DNA of 64,000 nt from positions 1 through 64,000 of the forward strand of contig JAVERC010000010.1 in assembly GCA_034007295.1 (NCBI GenBank), read 5' to 3'. The notes beneath the pieces are model-generated. The model had not been told where the DNA came from. It did no database searches and worked only from the letters and a program-made list of their open reading frames with translations. Position numbers and translations under genes: made by a program. Source of the stretch: JACKCP01 sp034007295 (lineage in GTDB: Bacteria; Desulfobacterota; Desulfobacteria; Desulfobacterales; JACKCP01). Numbering within the stretch: position 1 is the first letter of the stretch; each line of letters starts with the position of its first letter. Positions 43,248 through 51,894 of the stretch are shown here, in pieces.

Positions 43248-43714
43248 TCAATATGAAGGATATCCCCGGTCAAGCAAAACAAGATCACCTGGTGTTAACT
43301 TTAAAAAATGGAATACCGCAAGCTCTGTTTCACCATAGCTTTTAGGTTTTAGCTGAGTATCTAAAAAATTTCATTTAACACGTCAAACATTTGAGAGGCA
43401 TGAGCTTTGGGACATTCTTCACCTTTTCTGGGTTTCCATACTCCAAACTCTTCTTTTATTGGATTTTCATCAGGCACTGTTATTGTTGTGCCGTCAACAG
43501 CTAAAAGGTTAAATCCTTCCCAGGTTTTAACCGGAAAATTTTTATAATAATAGGAAAGCATTAAATCATTTAATTCAAGAAGTACTTCATATTTCAATTT
43601 TTTTCTGGCTTTAGAAAAGGAACCTTTGTAAACATGTGTTTGTGTTTCTTCTAAATCATCAAAAAGATACTCAAAAAAGTTATCCAGCTCAGTTTGATAA
43701 GAACTATTATTCAT
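43248..43714 (-). pseudogene. IS4-type (DDE) transposase fragment, frameshifted and truncated
   Basis: The first open part (43361-43714) ends 'LLAVDGTTITVPDE...SQMFDVLNEIF' with the first catalytic Asp. One extra T in the six-T run (A-run 43363-43368 on plus) would continue it as 'LDTQLKPKSYGETELAVFHF...PGDLVLLDRGYPS', the second DDE region. The frame then stops at 43248, so the catalytic Glu region is gone. N-terminal residues also appear missing. No terminal inverted repeats were found. Confidence 0.8.
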
Positions 43715-43968
43715 ATTTATAAGTAAACATATAAGCCTGTTGAAACACAGCTTGTTTTTTCTTGTAAAATCTTTTTCTGACTCCTTAAATTTTGATATAA
43801 AATCTTAATATAATAATAAATTTTGATATGATCAATTAACTCAGAAACAGGGGTTGTTCGCAAATGCAGTGCTAATTATTTACTACTTTTAAGATTTTTT
43901 ATACCTTTCTAATTTAATTGTTTTTTTAATATTAATATTTATTCTTTTCTTAGGGAAACGGCATTGAA

Positions 43969-44166
43969 TTGTTTAATACACTAAGAAGAATGTATGAAAC
44001 GAGTAAAAATGACATTATTGGCTACAGAGATTATCTTGCGAGATGTCGGAGAGAGTGCACGTATTATAGAAATGAGAGAAATAAATACAGGGAAATGTGG
44101 CTTGAGGATTGCGTAGGTAACCATATCTTTAAAAAAAGGGTGCGTTTGCACCCTAAGCTTTTATAA
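43969..44166 (+). CDS. Possible small basic protein, unrecognised
   Basis: 65-residue frame starting at TTG, rich in Arg, Tyr and Glu ('RRECTYYRNERNKYREMW'). An 'aggga' lies about 12 nt upstream, which is poorly spaced. Composition looks protein-like rather than random, but there is no recognised family and it may be spurious or a remnant. Confidence 0.3.
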   Translation: MFNTLRRMYETSKNDIIGYRDYLARCRRECTYYRNERNKYREMWLEDCVGNHIFKKRVRLHPKLL

Positions 44167-44194
44167 ATAGCAATACGTCTCAGTTAGTTCTATC

Positions 44195-45328
44195 TTAAAC
44201 CCAGTGCTTTGGTTGACTTAAGTTTCTAGGAAGAGATGTTATTTGGTTCCCCGATGCTATATCTATTTGTTCGTATCTCAGATTTCTGCTTTTTTTCATG
44301 TAAGCAGAATGGAGTTTTGCTCTACGGAATTCGGTATTTGCTAAATTTGTATTTTCAAAGAAAGCCTTCTCTAATCGAGCATTCTCTAAACTAGCTTTTT
44401 CTAGGTTGGCATCAGTAAAATTAGCTCCTTCTAAACGGGCATTAGTAAAAATGGCTTCTCTCAGGTCTGAATTATGGAAAAGTGCTTTTTTAAGGTTTGC
44501 ACCGTAAAAATTGCTGCATATTAGATTTGAACTGGTTAAATTAATTCTCTTGTCCCGTTCGTAATAAAATGATAAATCAGTTTTTTTCAAAATTTCAATA
44601 ATTATCAGAATATCTTCTCGTAAGGGTACAATGTTTCCTAAATTATTATTAGGAGAATTTAGCCTGACATAGGCTGTCAAAATATCAAAAACAACACAAA
44701 AATATTCTTCTTTGTTTTCTTTAGCTATTTTTTCAAGAGCATAAATACCGCCAAGCCTTGTTTCTATCTGTGGCTTTCCTTCAGAAGTTACAGCTCCAAG
44801 CTGTTCGTTTGCTCTTATAAAGCTGTCTGTTATCTGGCCTGCTCTGTGAACTTCAACCCTTTGCCAGCCAATATATGCAGCTATAAGCACAGCACATGTT
44901 GCAAATAATTTTGTTAATATATCGGCTATATCTGAAAGTTTCTTGGTTGAGTGCACTTCAAAAAAAGTGATCATAAAAAAGTGGGAAAAATAATTAAGAA
45001 GAACAACAGCAAACATAGACCCAAGTATAAAAATAATTATATTAAGAGTGTTTGGTCTTTTCAGTTTTAAAATGCTTTCCTTTTCTGTATTAACCGGCTG
45101 GGTATGAACAGTAATTATATATAAAAAGAAAAGCATGGCAGCTGCTATTGAGCAGTATATATTTTCAACATAAAAATTTTGAGATGCAAAAATATAAGGG
45201 AGTGTACTGTATAAAATAAAGAGAAAAAATACAGAAAATCTTGCAATAGAGTTGGTTTTATCATCCTTGAAAAGAGGGTTGAAAGAATTTTTTTTAAACC
45301 AAAGATAAATTTTTTTCAAATGCGGCAT
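44195..45328 (-). CDS. Pentapeptide-repeat membrane protein
   Basis: About 377 aa. Four hydrophobic helices in the first half (e.g. 'FSVFFLFILYSTLPYIFA', 'IIIFILGSMFAVVLLNYF', 'LFATCAVLIAAYIGW'), a helical 'RAGQITDSFIRANEQLG' segment and 'ETRLGGIYALEKIAKE', then C-terminal pentapeptide repeats about 290-355 (A(N/R)L pattern: 'ANLKKALFHNSDLREAIF', 'ANFTDANLEKASLENARL'). This layout is common in bacterial membrane pentapeptide proteins of unknown role. ATG 45328 preferred over TTG 45334. Confidence 0.8.
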   Translation of the reverse strand: MPHLKKIYLWFKKNSFNPLFKDDKTNSIARFSVFFLFILYSTLPYIFASQNFYVENIYCSIAAAMLFFLYIITVHTQPVNTEKESILKLKRPNTLNIIIFILGSMFAVVLLNYFSHFFMITFFEVHSTKKLSDIADILTKLFATCAVLIAAYIGWQRVEVHRAGQITDSFIRANEQLGAVTSEGKPQIETRLGGIYALEKIAKENKEEYFCVVFDILTAYVRLNSPNNNLGNIVPLREDILIIIEILKKTDLSFYYERDKRINLTSSNLICSNFYGANLKKALFHNSDLREAIFTNARLEGANFTDANLEKASLENARLEKAFFENTNLANTEFRRAKLHSAYMKKSRNLRYEQIDIASGNQITSLPRNLSQPKHWV

Positions 45329-45360
45329 GATCAATTCTCTTTTTATCTGAGTATATAAAT

Positions 45361-45779
45361 TTATTAACAGCTGGGATAAGTCAATTTAAATAAAAGGCAG
45401 TTACTTTGCAAGCATAAATAACGTGTTTAATTCTATGTTCCACCATCCATTTTAAAAACCCCTGTCAAGCGAAAAGATGCAAATCTTCTTATACAATCCG
45501 CAACAGAACAACTACCTATTAGTTTTGGGGGCAGTTTACTTAATCTAATAAGCATTTATTGAAAGAGAGGATTCAAGATTACTATGAATCTTCTTGCAAC
45601 TAAAAAAACTGCTTTTGCCAAAGGCAGTTTCAAAACACTGCCGGATCAATACAACTTACTGAAATAAAAATAAAAAGATTTTAAAAAGGCATTCTTCACT
45701 TCATAAACATATGGTTTCAGTGATAAAATCAGGCATTTAAATATTAAAGTTTGATATTAAAAAATATATAAAAATCTAT
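45361..45779. other. Gene-free spacer
   Basis: About 420 bp without a convincing ORF. A hairpin aaactgc / gcagttt with an 11-nt loop lies near 45607-45632. No family A or B repeat is recognised. Confidence 0.4.
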
Positions 45780-45828
45780 TTGACGATTTTTTATACAGAA
45801 ACTAATATGTAATTACAAAATAATTACA
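45780..45828 (+). promoter_or_regulatory. mazEF promoter and candidate autoregulatory operator
   Basis: -35 TTGACG (45780-45785), 17-bp spacer, -10 TAATAT (45803-45808). A perfect 8-bp inverted repeat, tgtaatta / taattaca with 5-nt spacing (45808-45828), begins in the -10 and covers the transcription start. Antitoxin-toxin complexes of this type repress by binding such palindromes. Confidence 0.75.
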
Positions 45829-45839
45829 TGAGGTTTAAA

Positions 45840-46091
45840 ATGGCACATCTTATAAAAATTGGAAATTCACAGGGAATAAGAATTCCAAAATCATTAATTG
45901 ATCAGGCCGGGCTTGATGAAAAAGAGTTGGTTTTAAAAATAGTAGATAAAGGAATATTGATTCAACCTGCAATCACACCACGAAAAGGATGGAAAGATGT
46001 TTTTGAAAAAGGTGCAAAATCTGCTGATAGTATAGATGTGGAGTGGATTGAAGCTCCTCTGGTCGATGATGACGGAGACTTTGAATGGTGA
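45840..46091 (+). CDS. mazE: MazE-type antitoxin (AbrB/SpoVT fold)
   Basis: 83 aa. The swapped-hairpin DNA-binding domain is 'IKIGNSQGIRIPKSLIDQAGL' and the acidic C-terminus ('VEWIEAPLVDDDGDFEW') would block MazF. ATG 45840 is chosen because GAGG lies 6 nt upstream. Overlaps the toxin gene by 7 bp, giving the usual coupling. Confidence 0.93.
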   Translation: MAHLIKIGNSQGIRIPKSLIDQAGLDEKELVLKIVDKGILIQPAITPRKGWKDVFEKGAKSADSIDVEWIEAPLVDDDGDFEW

Positions 46092-46414
46092 ATAAAAATA
46101 TATCCCGATTTGAAATATGGCTCGTCAGTCTTGATCCGACAAAGGGATCAGAAATTAAAAAAACAAGACCATGCGTTGTAATTTCTCCTGATGAAATGCT
46201 CCCTTTAAAAACAGTCATTGCCGCTCCTATGACTTCAAAGGGGTTTGTTTTTCCAACAAGGATTTCTTGTACTTTTGAAGGTAAAAAAGGGTTGATTCTT
46301 CTTGATCAGATAAGAGCCGTTGATAAAGCAAGGCTTATAAAAAAAATTGGTAAAATTTCAAAAAATACTCAAATAAAAATTACAGATACACTTCAGGAAA
46401 TGTTTGCCATGTAA
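46085..46414 (+). CDS. mazF: MazF/PemK-type mRNA interferase toxin
   Basis: 109 aa. 'FEIWLVSLDPTKGSEIKKTRPCVVIS' is the MazF RNA-binding loop with the catalytic Arg, and 'GLILLDQIRAVDKARLIKKIGKI' the second conserved block. Cleaves mRNA at short motifs when freed from MazE. GGAG lies 8 nt before the ATG within mazE. Confidence 0.93.
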   Translation: MVNKNISRFEIWLVSLDPTKGSEIKKTRPCVVISPDEMLPLKTVIAAPMTSKGFVFPTRISCTFEGKKGLILLDQIRAVDKARLIKKIGKISKNTQIKITDTLQEMFAM

Positions 46415-46469
46415 TGTACAGAAAAAGCTTAGTATTGCCTTTCCTTTGAGTTCCATGAATACAACATTA

Positions 46470-46605
46470 TCTACCCTGCAGTCTTTTAAAATCAGGCTCT
46501 CAGAGCTTAGTTGGAAACCCTGATTTATAGATTAAATTTCCCTGAATTAATAACATAAATATTACAAAGCCAAAGCCTTGCAACACTGAAAAAGACATTG
46601 TGTGC
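46470..46605. repeat. Family C repeat, copy 2
   Basis: 'gattaaatttccctgaattaataa...ttacaaagcca' aligns with the segment after trpA (42995-43110). It fills the gap between mazF and the convergent lipoprotein gene. Confidence 0.45.
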
Positions 46606-46614
46606 TGCGGCTGC

Positions 46615-47352
46615 TCAATTGCAGTAATTGGAAGTATTGAAAACCTTGTTGATTTTTACTGTTGCCCCTTTTTTTATAACAAATTCACTTAGACCTACTT
46701 CAGTATGGGGATTTCCCCAGTCATATGTATAGCCAAGTCTTGTCCATGGATAGCCGTTATCCCCGTATGAAGTTTTTTTTAAGGCATTCATCCATTCAAC
46801 ATGTTCTTTACTGATTTTTATAAAGTTTTCTGAAACAGGATAATTGATTTGAGCCTGTCTGTCATCAATTTCAGGATCAGGTGAAGGTCTGAACAAATCC
46901 TGTGGTGAAACCCATATTTCAGCAAATTTTGTTTTTCCGTTATCTGGAGGGAGACCAAGAACCTGCTCAAGTCTTAATGAGAGTTTTTTATCAGTTAAAT
47001 CAAGTTGTTTACAAAAATTTTTTATCTGTGGAACAATTGTAACCCAAACATCCCTTTCAATTCTTATTTCCTGATTTTCCATATTGTCATAACCATCCCA
47101 TGAGGTCCAGGTGACAGCAAGAACCATGCTCTTGTTTTTGTTCCAGTTTATTTTGGAGTTAAAAGGGGTAATGTCAATCAGATTATAAGAAATTTCACTG
47201 TACTCAGCTGTTTTTGCATCTATTACAGCTTCTTTGTATTTTTTCTCAAGGTTTTGATATTCAGTAAAGTTGTTGTTTTTTACAGAACATCCATTAAAAA
47301 ATAAACCAAGAACAAATAAAACAAGGGCGTGTCTGAAATATTTTTTTTTCAT
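46615..47352 (-). CDS. Putative lipoprotein, unrecognised
   Basis: 245 aa with an N-terminal signal ending 'GLFFNGC', a plausible lipobox. The mature part has 'AVTWTSWDGYDN', 'VWVTIVPQIKNFC', 'RLEQVLGLPPDNGKTKFAEIWVSPQDLFRPSPDPEI' and 'WTRLGYTYDWGNP', which look like a folded enzyme-like or binding domain, but I do not recognise the family. Monocistronic, convergent with mazF. Confidence 0.7.
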   Translation of the reverse strand: MKKKYFRHALVLFVLGLFFNGCSVKNNNFTEYQNLEKKYKEAVIDAKTAEYSEISYNLIDITPFNSKINWNKNKSMVLAVTWTSWDGYDNMENQEIRIERDVWVTIVPQIKNFCKQLDLTDKKLSLRLEQVLGLPPDNGKTKFAEIWVSPQDLFRPSPDPEIDDRQAQINYPVSENFIKISKEHVEWMNALKKTSYGDNGYPWTRLGYTYDWGNPHTEVGLSEFVIKKGATVKINKVFNTSNYCN

Positions 47353-47399
47353 TTTTGTTTTCCTTTATTTGATTCTGCCAGATTAAAACAGAACTAAAT

Positions 47400-47510
47400 A
47401 AAATCTAAATTGAAAAGCCCGGAGGGTTTTATATTTTTAAATATAATAAGCTTAATTCATTAAAAATATTTTAATTTAAAAATATGAAACGCTCAACTTA
47501 GGTAAAATAA
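47400..47510. repeat. Family B intergenic repeat, copy 4
   Basis: Shares 'ttttatatttttaaatataataa' with copy 3 and 'aatttaaaaatatgaaac' plus 'ctcaacttaggt' with copy 1. Non-coding, upstream of selO. Confidence 0.5.
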
Positions 47511-47642
47511 ACCATTAATCATGTTCAATACAACCATTTTATTTTTAAAGGCAGGTCAAAAAATTCAATGAATGCTTGACTAATTATTCTTAATAATAAT
47601 TTTTTAGGTAAGGCTTAAAAAATTAAATGGATAAAAAATATT

Positions 47643-49217
47643 ATGGAAAATAAAATTAATATACAAAATACATTTACAGAAAATCTTCCAAGGGACGGGA
47701 ATTTTATAAACAGGCCAAGACAGGTTTTTAACTCATGTTTTTCACATGTTGATCCTGAAAATCCCGAAAACCCGGAGCTGATTTTATATTCAAAAGAAAC
47801 TGCACAAATTATTGGATTAGATGAAACATATTGCAGATCAAGGGATTTTGTTGAGATTTTTTCAGGTAAAAAAAAACTGAAAAATTCAAAACCGTTTGCA
47901 ATGAATTACGGAGGACACCAGTTCGGCAACTGGGCAGGGCAGCTTGGAGACGGAAGAGCTGTAAATATTGGAGAAGTTGTTCACAATAACCAGAGATATT
48001 TTCTCCAGCTCAAGGGAGCAGGTCCTACACCTTACTCAAGGAGCGGTGACGGTTATGCTGTTTTAAGATCTTCAATTAGAGAGTTTTTGTGCAGTGAAGC
48101 AATGTTTCATCTTGAAATACCCACAACCAGGGCTTTATCTCTTATACATACAGGTAAAAGAGTTTTAAGAGATATGTTTTATGACGGAAATGCTCAATAT
48201 GAGCCTGGAGCTGTCATTACAAGGGTTTCTCCAACATTTGTAAGATTTGGTAACTTTGAAATTTTTACTGCAAGACAGGAGTATGAAGTATTAAAAAAGC
48301 TTGCTGACTATACAATTGAAAATGATTTTCCTGAAATCAAATCTAAAGGAAAGGAAAAGTATTTAGAGTTTTTTTCCAGGGTTTTAAACCTTACTGCAGA
48401 TCTTGTTGTGAACTGGATGAGAGTAGGTTTTGTTCATGGGGTTATGAATACAGACAATATGTCTGTCAGGGGGCTTACCATAGATTACGGACCCTACGGC
48501 TGGCTGGATGCTTATGATCCTGACTGGACTCCCAATACAACAGATGCACAATCCAGACGATATGTTTTTGGCAGACAGCCTGAAATAGCATTGTGGAATC
48601 TTTCAATGTTTGCAAATGCACTTTATCCCCTGATAAATGAAACTCAGCCTCTGGAAATGGAACTTGACAGGTTTCAGTCCCTGTTTAATTCAAAATATCT
48701 TGAAATGATGGCAGCCAAACTTGGAATAGATAATTTTCAAAAAAAAGGAACCATAAATCTTATAAATGAGTTACCCAGTCTTTTTAATATTGGTGAAACA
48801 GACATGACAATTTTTTTCAGAAAACTTTCTGATTTTGATCCATGGAAAAATTCTGAAATGAATTTTAAAAATTATTGGGAAGCTTTTTATAATATATCTG
48901 AAATTACAGGTGAAAAGGAAAAAATATTTTTAGACTGGAATGAAAAGTACTCAAATATTTTGAAAGATGAGAATAAATCTCCTGAAAAACGAAAAAAGGA
49001 GATGGATTCAATAAATCCCTTTTATGTTTTAAGAAACTATCTTTCCCAGACAGCAATAGATAAAGCTGAAAATGGGGACTACAGCTATTTAAAGGATCTT
49101 TTCAATACCCTTAAAAAACCATACGAACAGCAGGCCGGGAAAGAAAAATTTGCAAAGAAAAGACCTGAATGGGCAAGAAATAAGGCTGGATGTTCAATGC
49201 TTTCATGCAGTTCATGA
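47643..49217 (+). CDS. selO: Protein adenylyltransferase SelO
   Basis: 524-aa pseudokinase-fold enzyme that AMPylates proteins and links to redox stress in E. coli (YdiU). Diagnostic stretch 'NYGGHQFGNWAGQLGDGRAVNIGEV', then 'LQLKGAGPTPYSRSGDGYAVLRSSIREFL', 'GVMNTDNMS' and 'IDYGPYGWLDAYDP'. The C-terminus ends in cysteine and serine ('SMLSCSS'), the site where eukaryotic homologues place selenocysteine; here it is an ordinary Cys codon. Confidence 0.95.
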   Translation: MENKINIQNTFTENLPRDGNFINRPRQVFNSCFSHVDPENPENPELILYSKETAQIIGLDETYCRSRDFVEIFSGKKKLKNSKPFAMNYGGHQFGNWAGQLGDGRAVNIGEVVHNNQRYFLQLKGAGPTPYSRSGDGYAVLRSSIREFLCSEAMFHLEIPTTRALSLIHTGKRVLRDMFYDGNAQYEPGAVITRVSPTFVRFGNFEIFTARQEYEVLKKLADYTIENDFPEIKSKGKEKYLEFFSRVLNLTADLVVNWMRVGFVHGVMNTDNMSVRGLTIDYGPYGWLDAYDPDWTPNTTDAQSRRYVFGRQPEIALWNLSMFANALYPLINETQPLEMELDRFQSLFNSKYLEMMAAKLGIDNFQKKGTINLINELPSLFNIGETDMTIFFRKLSDFDPWKNSEMNFKNYWEAFYNISEITGEKEKIFLDWNEKYSNILKDENKSPEKRKKEMDSINPFYVLRNYLSQTAIDKAENGDYSYLKDLFNTLKKPYEQQAGKEKFAKKRPEWARNKAGCSMLSCSS

Positions 49218-49385
49218 TTGTAAGTGATAGTTCAATTTAAAATATTGGAATATTTTTTAGCCGGATTAAGGAGATAGGTTCTTTTATCTCATTAATTTGA
49301 TTGAATGGATAATCTGGTTCTGAAATAATCAGCACAGGTTCAAATCTAAGTTGGATAGTTACTTTTATGATGGTTTTGTTTAAAA

Positions 49386-49418
49386 ATAAAAAAGCTCTCC
49401 AAAATTTCATGGAGAGCT
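49386..49418 (-). terminator. Terminator of the 43-aa gene
   Basis: Stem agctctcc / ggagagct followed on the minus strand by 'ttttttattttta'. It lies 28 bp past the small gene's stop, supporting that gene as a real transcript. Confidence 0.8.
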
Positions 49419-49445
49419 GTAAGTTTAAACAATTTTAATAATATC

Positions 49446-49577
49446 CTATTTATTACCTATTCCGCAGTCACATGGTTCGTCATTGTCCCATAATCTTGAA
49501 TGTTCAGCAGTTTCTGCTTTTTCGCATACAGGAAGTTCTTTTATATTTTTAAGTTCTTCTTTATTATCTTTTTTCAT
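49446..49577 (-). CDS. Small cysteine-containing protein, 43 aa, unrecognised
   Basis: Starts at ATG 49577 with an ideal AGGAGG site 8 nt upstream and ends at 49446, followed by a strong terminator. The peptide is 'MKKDNKEELKNIKELPVCEK...' and closes '...NDEPCDCGIGNK': lysine/glutamate-rich with a Cys near residue 18 and a CDC motif near the end, which could bind a metal. No family is known to me. It stands alone on the minus strand, convergent with selO. Confidence 0.7.
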   Translation of the reverse strand: MKKDNKEELKNIKELPVCEKAETAEHSRLWDNDEPCDCGIGNK

Positions 49578-49746
49578 TTTAAAATCCTCCTTTAAAGAAA
49601 ATTATTTTCTTTAAATAAAACATTAAGGCATGAAAAAATTCAGTCAAGTTAAATATTTTTATCTTCCTATTCCTGAATAATAAAAACCCGTATTTTTGAG
49701 TTGTTCAGGTTCATAAAGATTTCTGCTCCTGCTCCAATAAGTGAAT

Positions 49747-49793
49747 TAATTAGTCGCTGGACAAAAAAGGCCGTTTTCGTTCAGCAACTAATT
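49747..49793 (+). repeat. Family A repeat, short palindromic copy
   Basis: 'ttagtcgctggacaaaaaag' joined to 'gccgttttcgttcagcaact' and 'aatt': both ends fused, middle deleted. It is close to a perfect palindrome. Around 49815-49960 lies a decayed frame ending 'GMVKYKNTLKELAR' that I could not assign. Confidence 0.7.
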
Positions 49794-49973
49794 AAGTATG
49801 GTGTTCACGGAACTAATATGATCCTGAATTTAAAAAACAGATGAAAATTGCTGAGAAAGGAATGGTAAAATATAAAAATACCTTGAAAGAACTTGCTCGA
49901 TGATTTCTCCTGAACGGATTGAAAAAAAATTGATTAAAGATTATATGGATGCCCCCTGAACTCCCAAAAGACC

Positions 49974-50003
49974 TGCCTGCCAAAAAGCAGGCAAGTTTTT
50001 TTT
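49974..50003. terminator. Terminator at the tpx 3' end
   Basis: Stem tgcctgc / gcaggca with a 6-nt loop, T-run on the plus strand and a weaker 'tctttt' on the minus strand. Strongest in the plus direction, but it touches the tpx stop codon and probably acts on both strands. Confidence 0.65.
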
Positions 50004-50517
50004 AAATCAGTTTTTTGGCTGATTCAATTATTCTGTTATAATCCGGCTCATTTGTAACTTCGTCAAGAATTATCATATCTCTTATAATTCTTTCTTCATC
50101 AAGAACAAAAACAGATCTTGCAAGAAGTCTAAGCTCTTTTATAAGAACTCCAAATGAAGTCCCAAAGGAGGCATCTTTATGATCGGAAAGGGTTGTGACA
50201 TTATCAACATTATTTGCACCGCACCATCTTTTTTGGGCAAATGGAAGATCCATGCTTATTGTAATAATTTTTATGCTGTGTCCAAGTTTTGCAGCCTCTG
50301 AGTTGAATTTTTGTGTTTCAATATCGCAAACAGGGGTGTCAAGTGAAGGAACAGCCGAAATAATAAGAACTTTTTCCTTGAAATCCTTTAGTGATGAAGG
50401 TGCCATATTGTTATCTGCAGCAGTAAAATCTGGTGCTTTATCGCCAGTTTTAAGCTCAGGACCAATCAGTGTAAGGGGATTTCCTTCAATTGCTGTTATT
50501 CCTTTTCTTTCCTGCAT
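50002..50517 (-). CDS. tpx: Thiol peroxidase
   Basis: 171-aa atypical 2-Cys peroxiredoxin that reduces peroxides using thioredoxin. Peroxidatic Cys64 in 'SLDTPVCDIE' and resolving Cys99 in 'AQKRWCGA' have the Tpx spacing; 'GDKAPDF' opens the fold. 'aaaggagg' precedes the ATG. Single gene; suits an anaerobe's oxygen defence along with bacterioferritin. Confidence 0.96.
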   Translation of the reverse strand: MQERKGITAIEGNPLTLIGPELKTGDKAPDFTAADNNMAPSSLKDFKEKVLIISAVPSLDTPVCDIETQKFNSEAAKLGHSIKIITISMDLPFAQKRWCGANNVDNVTTLSDHKDASFGTSFGVLIKELRLLARSVFVLDEERIIRDMIILDEVTNEPDYNRIIESAKKLI

Positions 50518-50752
50518 TTTATCCTCCTTTTTTAAATTTTATCCTAATCATTAGTAATTCATAAACAATCAGGTTTAAAATTATATTGTAGAATATGTCC
50601 TAGTGTTATTTGAGTTTTCTCCTTTATATGAATCTTACATTGATAAGTTAAGACTTTTGGACTAGAGGTCAATACTTTTGATGCTTGTTCTTTGTTGCAG
50701 AAGAAAATAAAGACAGTCTTGAAAATGAATTTATTTTAAAAAAATATCTGCA

Positions 50753-50769
50753 CTGTCAGTTTCTGACAG
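50753..50769 (+). promoter_or_regulatory. Palindromic site upstream of membrane-protein gene 1
   Basis: Perfect CTGTCAG-TTT-CTGACAG. The right half CTGACA lies 17 bp before TATATG and may double as a -35. A close relative is at 51822-51836 before the third gene of this group, suggesting a shared regulator. Confidence 0.55.
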
Positions 50770-50818
50770 ACCCTTTATGGTATCTTATATGAAAAAAAAT
50801 TTTCACATGGAGAAAAAA

Positions 50819-51349
50819 ATGGGGTTTATGATATTTGGTATTGTTATTTTATGGCTGTTAATGCCGCTTCTGGAGGTGTTGACTGCAAGACTTTTATGCT
50901 TTGCATCGCTTATTATTGAAGCTTGTAAAAGCCTTATCAAATCCTCAAGCCAGATTTTAAAAAAGAATAAAATTACAAATCCACAAAAATTATTTTTTGG
51001 CTTGTGTTTCATAGCATTTACAATTGCTTTTGCTGCCAGGATTTTTTTTGATTCAAACATTCCTTTTAGAAATATTGTATTTTTTTCAGTGGTTTTTATT
51101 TGCAGCATGTTTTTTACATATTTTGTTTTAACAGCAGAAAATTTTTGCGACAGACATAGTCAAACAGCTTCAAATGAAAATACAAGAATTTTAAAGTCAG
51201 CGAGTTTACTTTTATTTTTTTTCATCACTGTTTTGATTTATTTGATTTGCTCTAAAACTTTTTTCATAATTTTTTTGATATTTTCTTTTTTAAGTTTTGT
51301 TGTCTGGCTTTTAATTTTCAGGATTATTCTTTTTTTGTTTGTATTTTAA
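50819..51349 (+). CDS. Membrane protein, unrecognised
   Basis: About 176 aa with four to five hydrophobic helices and a basic loop ('KSSSQILKKNKITNPQK'). ATG 50819 is chosen because GGAG lies 6 nt upstream; the longer frame from 50777 lacks a site. No family is recognised. Followed after 46 bp by a second small membrane protein in the same direction, probably an operon. Confidence 0.65.
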   Translation: MGFMIFGIVILWLLMPLLEVLTARLLCFASLIIEACKSLIKSSSQILKKNKITNPQKLFFGLCFIAFTIAFAARIFFDSNIPFRNIVFFSVVFICSMFFTYFVLTAENFCDRHSQTASNENTRILKSASLLLFFFITVLIYLICSKTFFIIFLIFSFLSFVVWLLIFRIILFLFVF

Positions 51350-51395
51350 GCGGGGTAATTTTTGAGTTAACTCTTTTAAGGAAGGCAGCGTTTTA

Positions 51396-51806
51396 GTGAA
51401 TGATAAAAAAAGCAAGACTTCAACAACTAGAATAATTTTTAGAGGTATTTATTTATTTTCAATATTAGCAATTTATTTAAGAGCCGTTTTTTCAGAAGAT
51501 TCAAGTTTAAATGGAGAAAATCTTTTTTATGCCATTGCTTTTATTACTGTGTTTTATTTAACATTTAGCAGCCTTATGTTTGATACAGAGTTTTCCAGAT
51601 ATTTATCCCCGGTTAGAGATGAAGATAAAGAAGCTGTAAGGGCTTTTTTTTTAATTTTAATTATTGTAGCTTCCATCCTCAGCCTTATTCCAGGACTTGG
51701 TGAATATATTATTAGGGCAGTTTTTTTTGTATTTTTCAGTTTTATAATTTCGCTTTTACTTATTGGGATTATTCTTTTTTTCTTGCGCCCATTTTTTGGG
51801 GATTAA
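51396..51806 (+). CDS. Four-helix membrane protein, unrecognised
   Basis: 136 aa from a GTG start: helices at about 12-30, 44-62, 82-100 and 108-130, and a short charged loop 'LSPVRDEDKEAVRAF'. 'aaggaag' lies some 12 nt upstream. Ends in 'FLRPFFGD'. Likely co-transcribed with 50819-51349; function unknown. Confidence 0.62.
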   Translation: MNDKKSKTSTTRIIFRGIYLFSILAIYLRAVFSEDSSLNGENLFYAIAFITVFYLTFSSLMFDTEFSRYLSPVRDEDKEAVRAFFLILIIVASILSLIPGLGEYIIRAVFFVFFSFIISLLLIGIILFFLRPFFGD

Positions 51807-51821
51807 AAAAAATTTGAGGTC

Positions 51822-51836
51822 TGTCACTTTCTGACA
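51822..51836 (+). promoter_or_regulatory. Palindromic site upstream of the 239-aa protein gene
   Basis: TGTCA-CTTTC-TGACA, matching the core of the palindrome at 50753. It lies 59 bp before the ATG at 51895, a spacing similar to the first site. Confidence 0.5.
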
Positions 51837-51894
51837 TAGCTGATGTGCTATTTAATAAATATTTTTTTAAAAGTTTAAAAAAAGGAAAATTTTT

